Part shown: positions 1-8,221 of the stretch, one piece after another
Numbering within the stretch: position 1 is the first letter of the stretch
Layout of the letters: each line of letters begins with the position of its first letter
Source: Streptomyces globosus
GTDB lineage: Bacteria; Actinomycetota; Actinomycetes; Streptomycetales; Streptomycetaceae
Direction of reading: 5' to 3'
NCBI RefSeq assembly: GCF_003325375.1
Contig: NZ_CP030862.1
Location: 371,001 to 435,000 of the forward strand
Length of the DNA stretch: 64,000 nt
The notes under the pieces: model-generated
The model's database searches: none
What the model saw: only the letters and a program-made list of their open reading frames with translations
What the model was told of the DNA's origin: nothing
Translations under genes and position numbers: made by a program

Positions 1-1049
1 ACATCCTCGACCCAGCGCTGCTGCGCCCGGGCCGCTTCGACCGGCAGATCGCCGTCGACCGGCCGGACATGCAGGGCCGCCTGGAGATCCTCAAGGTCCA
101 CCAGAAGGGCAAGCCGGTCGCCCCGGACGTCGACCTGTCGGCCGTCGCCCGGCGCACCCCCGGCTTCACCGGTGCCGACCTGTCGAACGTGCTGAACGAG
201 GCCGCGCTGCTCACGGCCCGCTCGGACAAGAAGCTGATCGACAACCACATGCTGGACGAGGCGATCGACCGCGTCGTGGCGGGCCCGCAGAAGCGGACCC
301 GGATCATGTCCGACAAGGAGAAGAAGATCACCGCGTACCACGAGGGCGGCCACGCCCTGGTGGCGGCGGCGTCCCCGAACTCCGACCCGGTCCACAAGAT
401 CACGATCCTGTCCCGCGGCCGGGCCCTGGGCTACACCATGGTCCTGCCGGACGAGGACAAGTACTCGACCACGCGCAACGAGATGCTCGACCAGCTGGCC
501 TACATGCTGGGCGGCCGCGCGGCGGAGGAGCTGGTCTTCCACGACCCGACCACCGGCGCCGCGAACGACATCGAGAAGGCCACGGCCACGGCCCGCGCGA
601 TGGTCACCCAGTACGGCATGACCGAGCGGCTCGGCGCGATCAAGTTCGGCGGCGACAACACCGAGCCGTTCCTGGGCCGCGAGATGGCGCACCAGCGGGA
701 CTACTCGGAAGAGGTCGCGGCGCTGGTCGACGAAGAGGTCAAGAAGCTCATCGAGACCGCGCACAACGAGGCCTGGGAGATCCTGGTCGAGAACCGGGAC
801 GTCCTGGACAACCTGGTCCTGGCCCTCCTGGAGAAGGAGACCCTGGGCAAGGAGGAGATCGCCGAGATCTTCTCCACGGTGGTCAAGCGCCCGGCCCGCC
901 CGGCCTGGACCGGCTCGGCGCACCGCACCCCGTCGACCCGCCCGCCGGTGCTCTCGCCGAAGGAGCTCCAGCTGACGAACGCGGCGAACGGCACCTCGGC
1001 CGCCGTGTCGGTCGAGAAGGACCCCGTCGCGGAGGACCGCGCCGAGTAG
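1..1049 (+). CDS. ftsH: FtsH membrane ATP-dependent zinc metalloprotease, C-terminal part
   Basis: The 5' end lies outside the window; the reading frame is open from base 3 and gives 348 residues. The first visible residues are the second-region-of-homology motif with LLRPGRFDR arginine fingers of the AAA ATPase. The zinc protease site HEGGH is at bases 339-353, and the third metal ligand is the Asp in [10 protein letters not shown]. FtsH degrades misfolded membrane and regulatory proteins at the inner face of the membrane. The N-terminal membrane segments and the Walker A motif are not visible here. The C-terminal tail is Pro/Ser/Thr-rich and dispensable-looking. An intrinsic terminator follows 29 bases after the stop, so folE is at least partly separate from ftsH. 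Confidence 0.97.
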   Translation, partial: ILDPALLRPGRFDRQIAVDRPDMQGRLEILKVHQKGKPVAPDVDLSAVARRTPGFTGADLSNVLNEAALLTARSDKKLIDNHMLDEAIDRVVAGPQKRTRIMSDKEKKITAYHEGGHALVAAASPNSDPVHKITILSRGRALGYTMVLPDEDKYSTTRNEMLDQLAYMLGGRAAEELVFHDPTTGAANDIEKATATARAMVTQYGMTERLGAIKFGGDNTEPFLGREMAHQRDYSEEVAALVDEEVKKLIETAHNEAWEILVENRDVLDNLVLALLEKETLGKEEIAEIFSTVVKRPARPAWTGSAHRTPSTRPPVLSPKELQLTNAANGTSAAVSVEKDPVAEDRAE

Positions 1050-1078
1050 GCGCAGGCCGGGGCGGGTCCCCGGAATGG

Positions 1079-1122
1079 ATGCCGCGCCCCCCGGGTTCTA
1101 GCCTGGGGGGCGCGGCATTTTC
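1079..1122 (+). terminator. intrinsic terminator between ftsH and folE
   Basis: A perfect 14-bp stem (1079-1092 with 1105-1118) and a 12-base loop are followed by a short T run. It sits between the ftsH stop and the folE start, only 37 bases before folE. Confidence 0.75.
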
Positions 1123-1159
1123 GTATGCCCGTGTGATCGAGGACAGGAACGAGGCACAG

Positions 1160-1765
1160 ATGACCGACCCAGTGACCCTGGACGGCGAGGGCACGATCGG
1201 CGTGTTCGACGAGAAGCGGGCCGAGGCGGCCGTCCGCGAGCTGCTCCTGGCGGTCGGCGAGGACCCGGACCGGGAAGGCCTCCTGGAGACGCCGGCGCGC
1301 GTGGCCCGGGCCTACCGCGAGATCCTCGCGGGCCTGTGGCAGAAGCCGGAGGACGTCCTGACGACGACGTTCGACCTCGGGCACGACGAGATGGTCCTGG
1401 TCAAGGACATCGAGATCGTCTCCCTCTGCGAGCACCACCTGCTGCCCTTCCACGGCGTCGCCCACGTCGGGTACATCCCGGCGGAGAGCGGGAAGATCAC
1501 CGGGCTGTCCAAGCTGGCCCGCCTCGTCGACGTCTACGCCCGGCGCCCGCAGGTGCAGGAGCGGCTGACCACGCAGATCGCGGACTCGCTGATGGAGATC
1601 CTGGAGGCGCGCGGCGCGATCGTCGTCGTGGAGGCCGAGCACATGTGCATGTCGGTCCGCGGCATCCGCAAGCCGGGCGCGAAGACGACGACCTCGGCGG
1701 TCCGCGGCCAGCTCCGCGCCCCTGCCACCCGCAGCGAGGCCATGAGCCTGATAATGGCCCGCTGA
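1160..1765 (+). CDS. folE: GTP cyclohydrolase I
   Basis: 201 residues, the usual length. It converts GTP to 7,8-dihydroneopterin triphosphate, the first step of tetrahydrofolate synthesis, in the cytoplasm. The zinc and catalytic motif [12 protein letters not shown] gives Cys90 and His93, and HMCMSVRG gives the third zinc ligand Cys163. The ATG at 1160 was chosen because a GAGG-type ribosome site precedes it and the upstream in-frame start lies inside the terminator hairpin. The gene converges on the minus-strand folate block, so the first pathway step is transcribed separately from folB, folK and folP. Confidence 0.96.
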   Translation: MTDPVTLDGEGTIGVFDEKRAEAAVRELLLAVGEDPDREGLLETPARVARAYREILAGLWQKPEDVLTTTFDLGHDEMVLVKDIEIVSLCEHHLLPFHGVAHVGYIPAESGKITGLSKLARLVDVYARRPQVQERLTTQIADSLMEILEARGAIVVVEAEHMCMSVRGIRKPGAKTTTSAVRGQLRAPATRSEAMSLIMAR

Positions 1766-1840
1766 CGCCGCAGCCCGCCGGTGTGCGGGCGGGTGTGCCG
1801 CCCGGTGGCCCGCGGCCGCCGGGCGGGGCCGCGGAGGCGG

Positions 1841-2332
1841 TCAGGCCCGGGAGGGCGCCTGCGGCGGGGCGGTGTCGTCGTCCTCGGGGAGCTTCAGGAC
1901 GCGCTCCAGGAACAGGGCGGCGGCGATGACGGCGATGCCTGCGAGGACCGAGAACGCCGCGTACCAGGCCTGGTCCCGGCGGGCGGGCACCTCCAGGCCG
2001 TCGGCGAGGAGGAAGACGCCCACGCCGCCGTACATTCCCGCGACGAGCGCCGCGACCAGCGCGCTGGCCTGCCCGAAGACCAGCGCCCGGGCGGCCATCA
2101 GCGGCTCGACGCCCTTCGCGTCGGGGCGGCGCTCGCGCTGCGCCTTCAGCCGCGAGCGCAGCGACAGCGCCGTGGCGAGCAGCACGACGGCGATCACCCC
2201 GAGCACGACGGGCGCCGCCAGGGGGACGCCGGGCAGGCTGCCGTAGGCGTTCCACAGCCGGGCGCCCGCCCAGGACAGCACCCCGGCCACGGCGAAGATG
2301 CCCGCCAGGACGGCCGGCTTCAGTTGCTTCAC
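1841..2332 (-). CDS. DUF3180 family membrane protein
   Basis: 163 residues with about four hydrophobic helices (near residues 5-25, 35-57, 90-115 and 122-140) and an acidic C-terminal tail. The GTG start at 2332 has a GGGGAG ribosome site. DUF3180 proteins are typically the last gene of actinobacterial folate operons, as here after folK; their function is unknown. Position suggests a link to folate or pterin handling at the membrane, but nothing in the sequence shows a catalytic motif. Confidence 0.85.
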   Translation of the reverse strand: MKQLKPAVLAGIFAVAGVLSWAGARLWNAYGSLPGVPLAAPVVLGVIAVVLLATALSLRSRLKAQRERRPDAKGVEPLMAARALVFGQASALVAALVAGMYGGVGVFLLADGLEVPARRDQAWYAAFSVLAGIAVIAAALFLERVLKLPEDDDTAPPQAPSRA

Positions 2333-2394
2333 GTGCCTGCTCCCCGCTTTTCGCGCCGGTTCCCCCGGCAGTCTGGCAGTGACCAGGCTAACGA

Positions 2395-3003
2395 CTACTC
2401 GGGGAGGCGGAGTTCCAGGTCGGGGCGCGGCGTGACGCCGCCCCGGCCGAGCCCGTCCAGCAGGCCGGCGACGGGCCCGCGGCCGGGGATCCGCGCCTCG
2501 GGGTCGACGTCGTGCCAGGGGGCCAGCACGAAGGCCCGCTCGTGGGCGCGCGGGTGCGGCAGGGTGAGGACGGGGTCGTCGGAGACGACGTCCGCGTACG
2601 CGACGATGTCGACGTCGATGGTGCGGGGCCCCCAGCGCTCCTCGCGGACGCGGTCGAAGGCCTCCTCGATGGCGTGGCCGCGCTCCAGCAGGGAGGACGG
2701 CGGCAGGGTCGTCTTCACCAGCGCCACCGCGTTCAGGTACGAGGGCTGCGAACCGGGCTCGACGCCCCACGGCTCGGTCTCGTAGACGGGCGAGACGGCC
2801 TTGACCCGGATGCCGGGGGTGTCGCCGAGGGCGTCGACGGCGCCCTGGAGGGTCTCCATCCGGTTGCCCAGGTTGGAGCCGAGGGCGATGACGGCCCACT
2901 TCGGGTTGGACAGGGTGACGTCGGCGGCGTCGACGGCTTCGACGACGGACGCCGGGACCGGCTGGACGGTCGGGTCGCTCTGGGCGTTCAGTCCGTTGTT
3001 CAC
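2395..3003 (-). CDS. folK: 2-amino-4-hydroxy-6-hydroxymethyldihydropteridine diphosphokinase
   Basis: 202 residues. It transfers pyrophosphate from ATP to 6-hydroxymethyl-dihydropterin just before FolP acts. It carries the HPPK signature RWGPRTIDVDIVAY and the N-terminal ALGSNLGNR motif, preceded by about 33 extra residues that are common in actinobacterial versions. The GTG start overlaps the folB stop by four bases (GTGA), so translation is probably coupled to folB. The family normally has about 160 residues; the extension explains the difference. Confidence 0.95.
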   Translation of the reverse strand: MNNGLNAQSDPTVQPVPASVVEAVDAADVTLSNPKWAVIALGSNLGNRMETLQGAVDALGDTPGIRVKAVSPVYETEPWGVEPGSQPSYLNAVALVKTTLPPSSLLERGHAIEEAFDRVREERWGPRTIDVDIVAYADVVSDDPVLTLPHPRAHERAFVLAPWHDVDPEARIPGRGPVAGLLDGLGRGGVTPRPDLELRLPE

Positions 3004-3368
3004 GCGCGGCTCCGGGTGATCGTGATGGTCACGTCGTCGAAGGGGACGGTGATCGGCGCGTCCGGCTTGTGGACGACGACCTCCACCTCGGCGACGGCGT
3101 CGTGCTTCAGGCACTGCCGGGCGATCCGCTCCGCCAGGGTCTCGATGAGGTCGACGGGCTCGCCCTCGACCACGGCGACGACCTCCTCGGCGACGACGCC
3201 GTAGTGGACCGTCTTCGCCAGGTCGTCGTCCGCCGCGGCCGGGCGGGTGTCGATGTGCAGCACGAGGTCGACGATGAAGGTCTGGCCTTCCTCGCGCTCC
3301 CGGGGGAAGACGCCGTGGTGCCCGCGGGCCTTGAGGCCGCGCAGCGCGACACGATCCACGCGAATCAC
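3000..3368 (-). CDS. folB: dihydroneopterin aldolase
   Basis: 122 residues, the normal size. It cleaves 7,8-dihydroneopterin to 6-hydroxymethyl-dihydropterin and glycolaldehyde. Recognisable motifs are GVFPREREEGQTF (catalytic Glu region), the ETLAERIA helix and the catalytic-Lys region HKPDAP near the C-terminus. It sits between the NTF2-like gene and folK in the minus-strand folate operon, with a 4-base overlap into folK. Confidence 0.95.
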   Translation of the reverse strand: MIRVDRVALRGLKARGHHGVFPREREEGQTFIVDLVLHIDTRPAAADDDLAKTVHYGVVAEEVVAVVEGEPVDLIETLAERIARQCLKHDAVAEVEVVVHKPDAPITVPFDDVTITITRSRA

Positions 3369-3487
3369 TCCTGCTTCGTAGTGCTTGCGGTCCGGGACTC
3401 CCCGGATCCTTGGGCCTGCGCCGAGTGCGGTCGGCGTCGTCCGCCGTCGAATCTACCTGCGAACGGGCCCCCGGCCTGCCCTCGGGG

Positions 3488-3931
3488 TCAGCCGGAGGCC
3501 TCCTCGTCGTCCTCGTCGGTGTCCGCGAGGACCGGGGACCCGTGGTGGGACCACAGGCGCCAGCCCTCGGATGTGCGTCTGAACACATTCGTGGCGACGA
3601 CGAGCTGGCCGACGAGCGGGCCGAGTTCCCCGCCGTCCTCGGCAGGGCCCCCGCTGAGGATGTTCTCGGTGCACGTCACCAGGGCCGTGTCGCCCAGGAC
3701 GGCGACCTTGGTGTCGGTGAGGAAGAACTGGATGTAGTCGGTGTGCGACATGATCAGCGCGTACGAGCGCAGCACCTCGCCGCGGCCGGTCAGCACGGGC
3801 CACCCGGGGTGCACGCAGGAGACCTCGTCCTCCAGCCAGAGCGCCGACATGGTGTCGAAGTCCCCCTGCTCCATGGCCTCGTAGAAAGCCGTGTTGACCT
3901 CTTCGACCGCTTCGATGTCGGTTCTGCTCAC
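3488..3931 (-). CDS. NTF2/SnoaL-like fold protein
   Basis: 147 residues with the compact NTF2-like pattern: an N-terminal helix (FYEAMEQGDFDTMSALW), a cone-shaped sheet, and the TDIQFF/NVFRR strand signals typical of SnoaL_3/DUF4440-like proteins. The GTG start at 3931 is preceded by a GGAAAGGGG ribosome site. It lies between folP and folB in the folate operon. A ligand-binding or isomerase role is possible, but no catalytic residue can be assigned. The C-terminus is very acidic. Confidence 0.85.
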   Translation of the reverse strand: MSRTDIEAVEEVNTAFYEAMEQGDFDTMSALWLEDEVSCVHPGWPVLTGRGEVLRSYALIMSHTDYIQFFLTDTKVAVLGDTALVTCTENILSGGPAEDGGELGPLVGQLVVATNVFRRTSEGWRLWSHHGSPVLADTDEDDEEASG

Positions 3932-3974
3932 CTTGCCCCTTTCCAGGTGGTTCGAGCCTCGGGCGCGGGACCGG

Positions 3975-4847
3975 TCACAGAGCCCCTTCCACGGCGCGGG
4001 CCACCCGAACCGCGTCGGCCGTGGCCCGTACCTCGTGGACCCGGACGGCCCAGGCCCCCTGGTGGGCGGCGATGGCGGAGACGGCCGCGGTGGCGGCGTC
4101 GCGCTCGCGGGCCGGCGGGGGCGCGGCGTCGGCGGCGCCGGCCAGGATCCGGCCGAGGAATCGTTTGCGCGAGGCGGCGACGAGCAGTGGGAAGCCGAGG
4201 GCCCGCAGCTCGGGCAGGTGGGCGACGAGGGCCAGGTCGTGCTCGGCGTTCTTCGCGAAGCCGAGCCCGGGGTCGACGACGAGCCGCTCGGGGGCGATGC
4301 CTCCGGCGACGACGGCGTCGATGCGGTCGCGGAGCTCGGCGGTGACCTCGGCGAGGACGTCCCCGTAGACGGCGAGGCTGTTCATGCCGGCGCTGAAGCC
4401 GCGCCAGTGCATCACGACGAAGGGCACCTCGGCAGCGGCGACGGCGGGCACCATCGCCGGGTCGGCGAGGCCGCCGCTGACGTCGTTGACCAGGCGGGCG
4501 CCGGCCGCGACGGCCCGGGCGGCGACGGAGGCGCGCATGGTGTCGACGGAGACGGTGACGCCCTCGGAGGCGAGGCCGCGGACCACGGGGACGACGCGGC
4601 GCAGCTCCTCCTCCTCGTCGACGCGGGTGGCGCCGGGGCGGGTGGACTCGCCGCCGACGTCGACGAGGTCGGCGCCGTGGGCGACGAGGTCGAGGCCCCG
4701 CTTGACGGCGGCGGTGGTGTCGAAGAAGCGGCCCCCGTCGGAGAAGGAGTCGGGGGTGACGTTGACGACGCCCATGACCCCGCAGCGGTCCCATTCCGGC
4801 AGGCCTGCGACCTGGCCCCTGCCGACGGCCCCGTGCGTGTTGTTCAT
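3975..4847 (-). CDS. folP: dihydropteroate synthase
   Basis: 290 residues. It condenses 4-aminobenzoate with hydroxymethyl-dihydropterin diphosphate; it is the sulfonamide target. Both family signatures are present: GVVNVTPDSFSDGG near residue 25 and VDVGGESTRPGA near residue 60, plus DPGLGFAKN in the barrel. The ATG at 4847 was preferred to an upstream in-frame start because the upstream 11 residues are not family-like. It is the first gene of the minus-strand folate block and is preceded by a terminator that isolates it from the lysyltransferase gene. Confidence 0.96.
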   Translation of the reverse strand: MNNTHGAVGRGQVAGLPEWDRCGVMGVVNVTPDSFSDGGRFFDTTAAVKRGLDLVAHGADLVDVGGESTRPGATRVDEEEELRRVVPVVRGLASEGVTVSVDTMRASVAARAVAAGARLVNDVSGGLADPAMVPAVAAAEVPFVVMHWRGFSAGMNSLAVYGDVLAEVTAELRDRIDAVVAGGIAPERLVVDPGLGFAKNAEHDLALVAHLPELRALGFPLLVAASRKRFLGRILAGAADAAPPPARERDAATAAVSAIAAHQGAWAVRVHEVRATADAVRVARAVEGAL

Positions 4848-4936
4848 GGTCCCAGGGTAGGGCTGCCCCGCTGCGGGCACGGCCCGGGCGGTTTCCGGCC
4901 CGGGGAGCGGGGGTGCGCGGCCCCCGGAAACACGGA

Positions 4937-4966
4937 GCCCGGCCCCCGGGCGGACCGGGGCCGGGC
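4937..4966 (-). terminator. terminator downstream of the lysyltransferase gene
   Basis: A perfect 10-bp GC stem (4937-4946 with 4957-4966) lies between the end of the lysyltransferase gene and the folP start, both on the minus strand. Confidence 0.55.
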
Positions 4967-5000
4967 CGTGCGTACGGCTGCTGCGGCGCAGCCGCGAAGG

Positions 5001-6860
5001 TCAGGCCGCCTGGACCTCGCGCTCCGGGGCCTTGGCCGGGGCGGCGGCGGTCCGCAGGTGGGCGTGGGCGCAGTCGCGCACCGGCCTGGGGCGGCGGCGG
5101 GCGGCGAAGAGCCGCGGCAGGGCCAGCGTCACGAAGCCCTCGGCCTGCATGGCGGCGAAGCCGATGCGGGGCAGGTCGCCGGTGCTGCGGAAGACGACGA
5201 AGCGGGGCTCCCAGCGGGGGCGGAACTTCGCGTTGAACTTGTACAGCGACTCGATCTGGAACCAGCGGGAGAGGAAGACCAGCAGGTTGCGCCACATCCG
5301 CAGGACCGGTCCGGCGCCGATCTTCTCGCCGCGGGCCAGGGCGGAGCGGAACATCGCGAAGTTCAGGGAGACCCGCTCGATGCCGAGGGAGGGGGCGGCC
5401 TCCAGGGAGGCGACGATCAGCAGCTCGTTCATGCCCGGGTCGGCGGCGCGGTCGCGGCGCATCAGCTCCAGCGACATGCCGTCCCTGCCCCACGGCACGA
5501 AGTGCTGGATGGCCTTGAGGTCGCCGAAGGGGCTGGTGTCGCCCTCCTCGGTGCGGTGGGCCGTGGCGATGATGCAGTCGCCGTCCTCCGGGTCGCCGAC
5601 CCGGCCCAGGGCCATGGAGAAGCCGCGCTCGGTGTCGGTGCCGCGCCAGGCCTCGGCGGCGCCGCGGACCTGCTCCAGCTCCTCCTCGGTCAGGTCGGCG
5701 ACGCGGCGGACCTTGGTGGTGTAGCCGTTGCGCTCGATGCGCTTCACCATCTGGCGGACGTTGCGCATGGCGCGGCCGGTGAGGGAGAAGTCTTTGACGT
5801 CGACGATGGCCTCGTCGCCGAGCTCCAGGGCGTCCAGGCCGGTCTCGCGGGTCCAGACCTCGCCGCCCGTCTCGCTGCACCCCATGACGGCGGGGGTCCA
5901 GGAGTGGGCCTTGGCCTCCTCCATGAACCGCTCGATGGCGCCGGGCCAGGCCTCGACGTCGCCGATGGGGTCGCCGGAGGCGAGCATCACGCCGGAGACC
6001 ACGCGGTAGGTGACGGCTGCCTTGCCGCTGGGGGAGAAGACGACGGCCTTGTCGCGGCGCAGCGCGAAGTGGCCGAGGGAGTCGCGGCCGCCGTGCCGGG
6101 CGAGGAGTTCACGCAGCCTGGCTTCGTCGTCGGCGGTGAGGCGGGCGGCCGGGTGCTCGGGGCGCAGGGCCAGGTAGATGGTGGTGAGCGCGGTCAGCAT
6201 GCCGAGGGCGCCGAGGGAGTAGCCGACGGTCCAGGACACCCGTCCGGCGTAATCCACGGGTCCTTCGAAGCCGAACAGGCCATATACCACGTGGGTGATC
6301 TGCTCGTAGATCCCCGGGCGGCCGACGACGCGGCCGGGGTGGGAGTTGACGATGACGAGGCCGAGGCCGATGGAGCCGGCGCTCATCAGCACGAAGTTGG
6401 TCAGCGCCTTCCAGCGGCTGCGCGGGTCGGGCAGCGCCTTGAACTCGCCGTGGTGGCGCAGCAGGAGCGCCAGCAGCAGTGCGGCGATGACGACGCCGGC
6501 GATCGAGTGCCGGTACGTGAACTGCGCCACGGCGCCCGCGGGCAGCAGGACGACGGCGGCCCGCCAGGCACGGCGCTTGCGCCGCTTCAGGGCGTGCGCG
6601 AGCAGGAGGAGGAGCACGCCCGCGCTGATGGACAGGGCGGCGGCGAAGGGGCCCAGCGAACCGGGCAGCACCTCGGTGACCGCGTGGATCCGGCTGTGCC
6701 TGAACCGCGGGAAGACGCCCGCGGCGATGTCGAGGAGGCCGACGATCGTGACGGCCGTACCCACCAGCCCGGGGACCGATTCAGGCCGTGGTCCGCGGAG
6801 GATTCGGCGCACCCCGCTCGGAACCTGTCCCGACTTATCGCCATCTATCCTGCTAGACAT
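5001..6860 (-). CDS. MprF/LysX-like lipid aminoacyl transferase (DUF2156)
   Basis: 619 residues: about seven hydrophobic segments in residues 30-245, then a large cytoplasmic C-terminal domain of the DUF2156/LPG-synthase type (tandem GNAT folds) from about 260 to 600. The family moves an aminoacyl group, usually Lys, from aminoacyl-tRNA to phosphatidylglycerol, making the membrane less negative and more tolerant of cationic peptides. Motifs such as SPSGKAAVTYRVVSG, ASGDPIG, the EIVDVKDFSLTGRAMRN-like region and RWEPRFVVF are typical. No lysyl-tRNA synthetase domain is fused, unlike mycobacterial LysX. Its tRNA specificity cannot be read from the sequence. Confidence 0.85.
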   Translation of the reverse strand: MSSRIDGDKSGQVPSGVRRILRGPRPESVPGLVGTAVTIVGLLDIAAGVFPRFRHSRIHAVTEVLPGSLGPFAAALSISAGVLLLLLAHALKRRKRRAWRAAVVLLPAGAVAQFTYRHSIAGVVIAALLLALLLRHHGEFKALPDPRSRWKALTNFVLMSAGSIGLGLVIVNSHPGRVVGRPGIYEQITHVVYGLFGFEGPVDYAGRVSWTVGYSLGALGMLTALTTIYLALRPEHPAARLTADDEARLRELLARHGGRDSLGHFALRRDKAVVFSPSGKAAVTYRVVSGVMLASGDPIGDVEAWPGAIERFMEEAKAHSWTPAVMGCSETGGEVWTRETGLDALELGDEAIVDVKDFSLTGRAMRNVRQMVKRIERNGYTTKVRRVADLTEEELEQVRGAAEAWRGTDTERGFSMALGRVGDPEDGDCIIATAHRTEEGDTSPFGDLKAIQHFVPWGRDGMSLELMRRDRAADPGMNELLIVASLEAAPSLGIERVSLNFAMFRSALARGEKIGAGPVLRMWRNLLVFLSRWFQIESLYKFNAKFRPRWEPRFVVFRSTGDLPRIGFAAMQAEGFVTLALPRLFAARRRPRPVRDCAHAHLRTAAAPAKAPEREVQAA

Positions 6861-7015
6861 CGCTTCCCGTTGCTCCGCGAGAGATCATGTGGCCGAAGGC
6901 CGCGACGACAGCCTCCGGAGTGTGGTGCGTCCCCTAGGACGACGCCCGGGCCGAGCGGGTTCACTCTTTCGCCGAGAAAATCCAGTCCTGCCATCAGAAA
7001 GTCGACTGACTGCTC

Positions 7016-8125
7016 ATGGGTCTCACCAGTAACACGGTTCTGGCGCTGGCCGTCGCCGCCGGTGTGCTGCTCTTCGCGGCCACCGTCTACCTCTGGCCCC
7101 GGCTCTCGGGCCGCACATGGCGTGCGATGCTCGGCCGGATCGGCCTCCTGCTGGCCACCCAGCTGGCGATCTTCGCGGCGGTGGGCCTCGCGGCGAACCA
7201 GTCGTTCTCCTTCTACGGCTCCTGGGCGGACCTGCTCGGCAGGGAGACCTCCGTCGGCAAGGTCGTCGACCACTCCCTGAGCAGCAAGGACATCAAGGTC
7301 GTCGACAAGCAGAAGCTCGACGTCCCGGGCGGCGCCCAGCCCCAGGTGGGCGGCCAGATCCTCAAGGTGTCCATAACCGGGGAGAAGTCGAAGATCACGA
7401 GCCCCGGCTACGTGTGGCTGCCGCCGGAGTACTTCCAGCCGCAGCACAAGGACGCCAACTTCCCGGCGTCCGTCGTGCTGACGGGCTACCCGGGCACTGC
7501 GGAGAACCTGATCAAAGGGCTGAACTACCCGATGACGGCCTTCAAGCAGGCCAAGGCGGGCAAGATGAAGCCGATGATCCTGGTCATGCTGCGCCCGACC
7601 GTCGCGCCGCCGCGGGACACCGAGTGCGTCGACATACCCGGCGGCCCGCAGACGGAGACCTTCTTCGCGCAGGACCTGCCCCAGGCGATCCAGAACACCT
7701 TCCGGGTCGGCAAGAAGCCCGAGAACATGGGCTTCATCGGCAACTCCACGGGCGGCTACTGCGCCCTGAAGATCGCCGCCCACTACCCGCAGACGTTCGG
7801 CGCCGCGGCCGGCCTGTCCGCGTACTACGAGGCCCCGAACGACGCCACCACGGGCAACCTGTTCCAGGGCGACGAGAACCTGAGGAAGCGCGCCGACATC
7901 CTGCACAGCATGGAGCGCAGGCAGCCGTCGGGCACCTCGTTCCTCGTCACCAGCAGCGAGCAGGGCGAGCCCAACCTGGAGGACACCCGCAAGTTCATCA
8001 AGCTGGTGAAGGGACCGGACCGGGTCTCCTCGATCATCCTCGACAGCGGCGGCCACAACTTCAACACCTGGCGCCGCGAGATCCCGCCCATGCTGGTGTG
8101 GATGAGCAACCGCATCCAGGCCTGA
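7016..8125 (+). CDS. membrane-anchored esterase, alpha/beta hydrolase (esterase D/Ag85-like)
   Basis: 369 residues: two N-terminal hydrophobic helices (about 8-28 and 41-62), then an extracellular alpha/beta-hydrolase domain. The nucleophile elbow is GNSTGG with Ser244, and a late DSGGHNF motif supplies the likely catalytic His. Domain shape resembles the antigen-85/putative esterase family. It is divergent from the lysyltransferase gene across 155 bases, so the two envelope functions may share control. The substrate is unknown; an acyl ester or surface lipid is plausible but inferred. Confidence 0.82.
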   Translation: MGLTSNTVLALAVAAGVLLFAATVYLWPRLSGRTWRAMLGRIGLLLATQLAIFAAVGLAANQSFSFYGSWADLLGRETSVGKVVDHSLSSKDIKVVDKQKLDVPGGAQPQVGGQILKVSITGEKSKITSPGYVWLPPEYFQPQHKDANFPASVVLTGYPGTAENLIKGLNYPMTAFKQAKAGKMKPMILVMLRPTVAPPRDTECVDIPGGPQTETFFAQDLPQAIQNTFRVGKKPENMGFIGNSTGGYCALKIAAHYPQTFGAAAGLSAYYEAPNDATTGNLFQGDENLRKRADILHSMERRQPSGTSFLVTSSEQGEPNLEDTRKFIKLVKGPDRVSSIILDSGGHNFNTWRREIPPMLVWMSNRIQA

Positions 8126-8127
8126 CC

Positions 8128-8193
8128 GCCGCCCCGGCGAGCACCGGGGCGGCGCCTTCACACCCCGGACGAGACCGGCCCCCGCGGCCGGTC
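8128..8193 (+). terminator. two hairpins downstream of the esterase gene
   Basis: A perfect 10-bp stem (8128-8137 with 8144-8153) is followed by a second 7-bp stem (8173-8179 with 8187-8193) and a T/C-rich run. They lie between convergent genes and probably end both transcripts. Confidence 0.6.
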
Positions 8194-8221
8194 TTCCGTG
8201 TCTCCGGGGCCCGTCGCCGCG

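Noticed and set aside
3940..3970. A possible tRNA T-arm (GGTTCGAGCC).
   Set aside because: No acceptor stem or anticodon arm can be built around it. I noticed no tRNA elsewhere in the window.
6861..7015. Near-palindrome around CCTAGG in the divergent spacer of lysyltransferase and esterase genes.
   Set aside because: Only five-base arms match, and no -10/-35 pair fits around it, so I do not call an operator.
3891..7280. A very long open frame on the plus strand over the folP and lysyltransferase genes.
   Set aside because: It is a shadow of the real minus-strand genes, which have the family motifs. Its translation is low-complexity Gly/Ala/Asp typical of GC-rich antisense frames.
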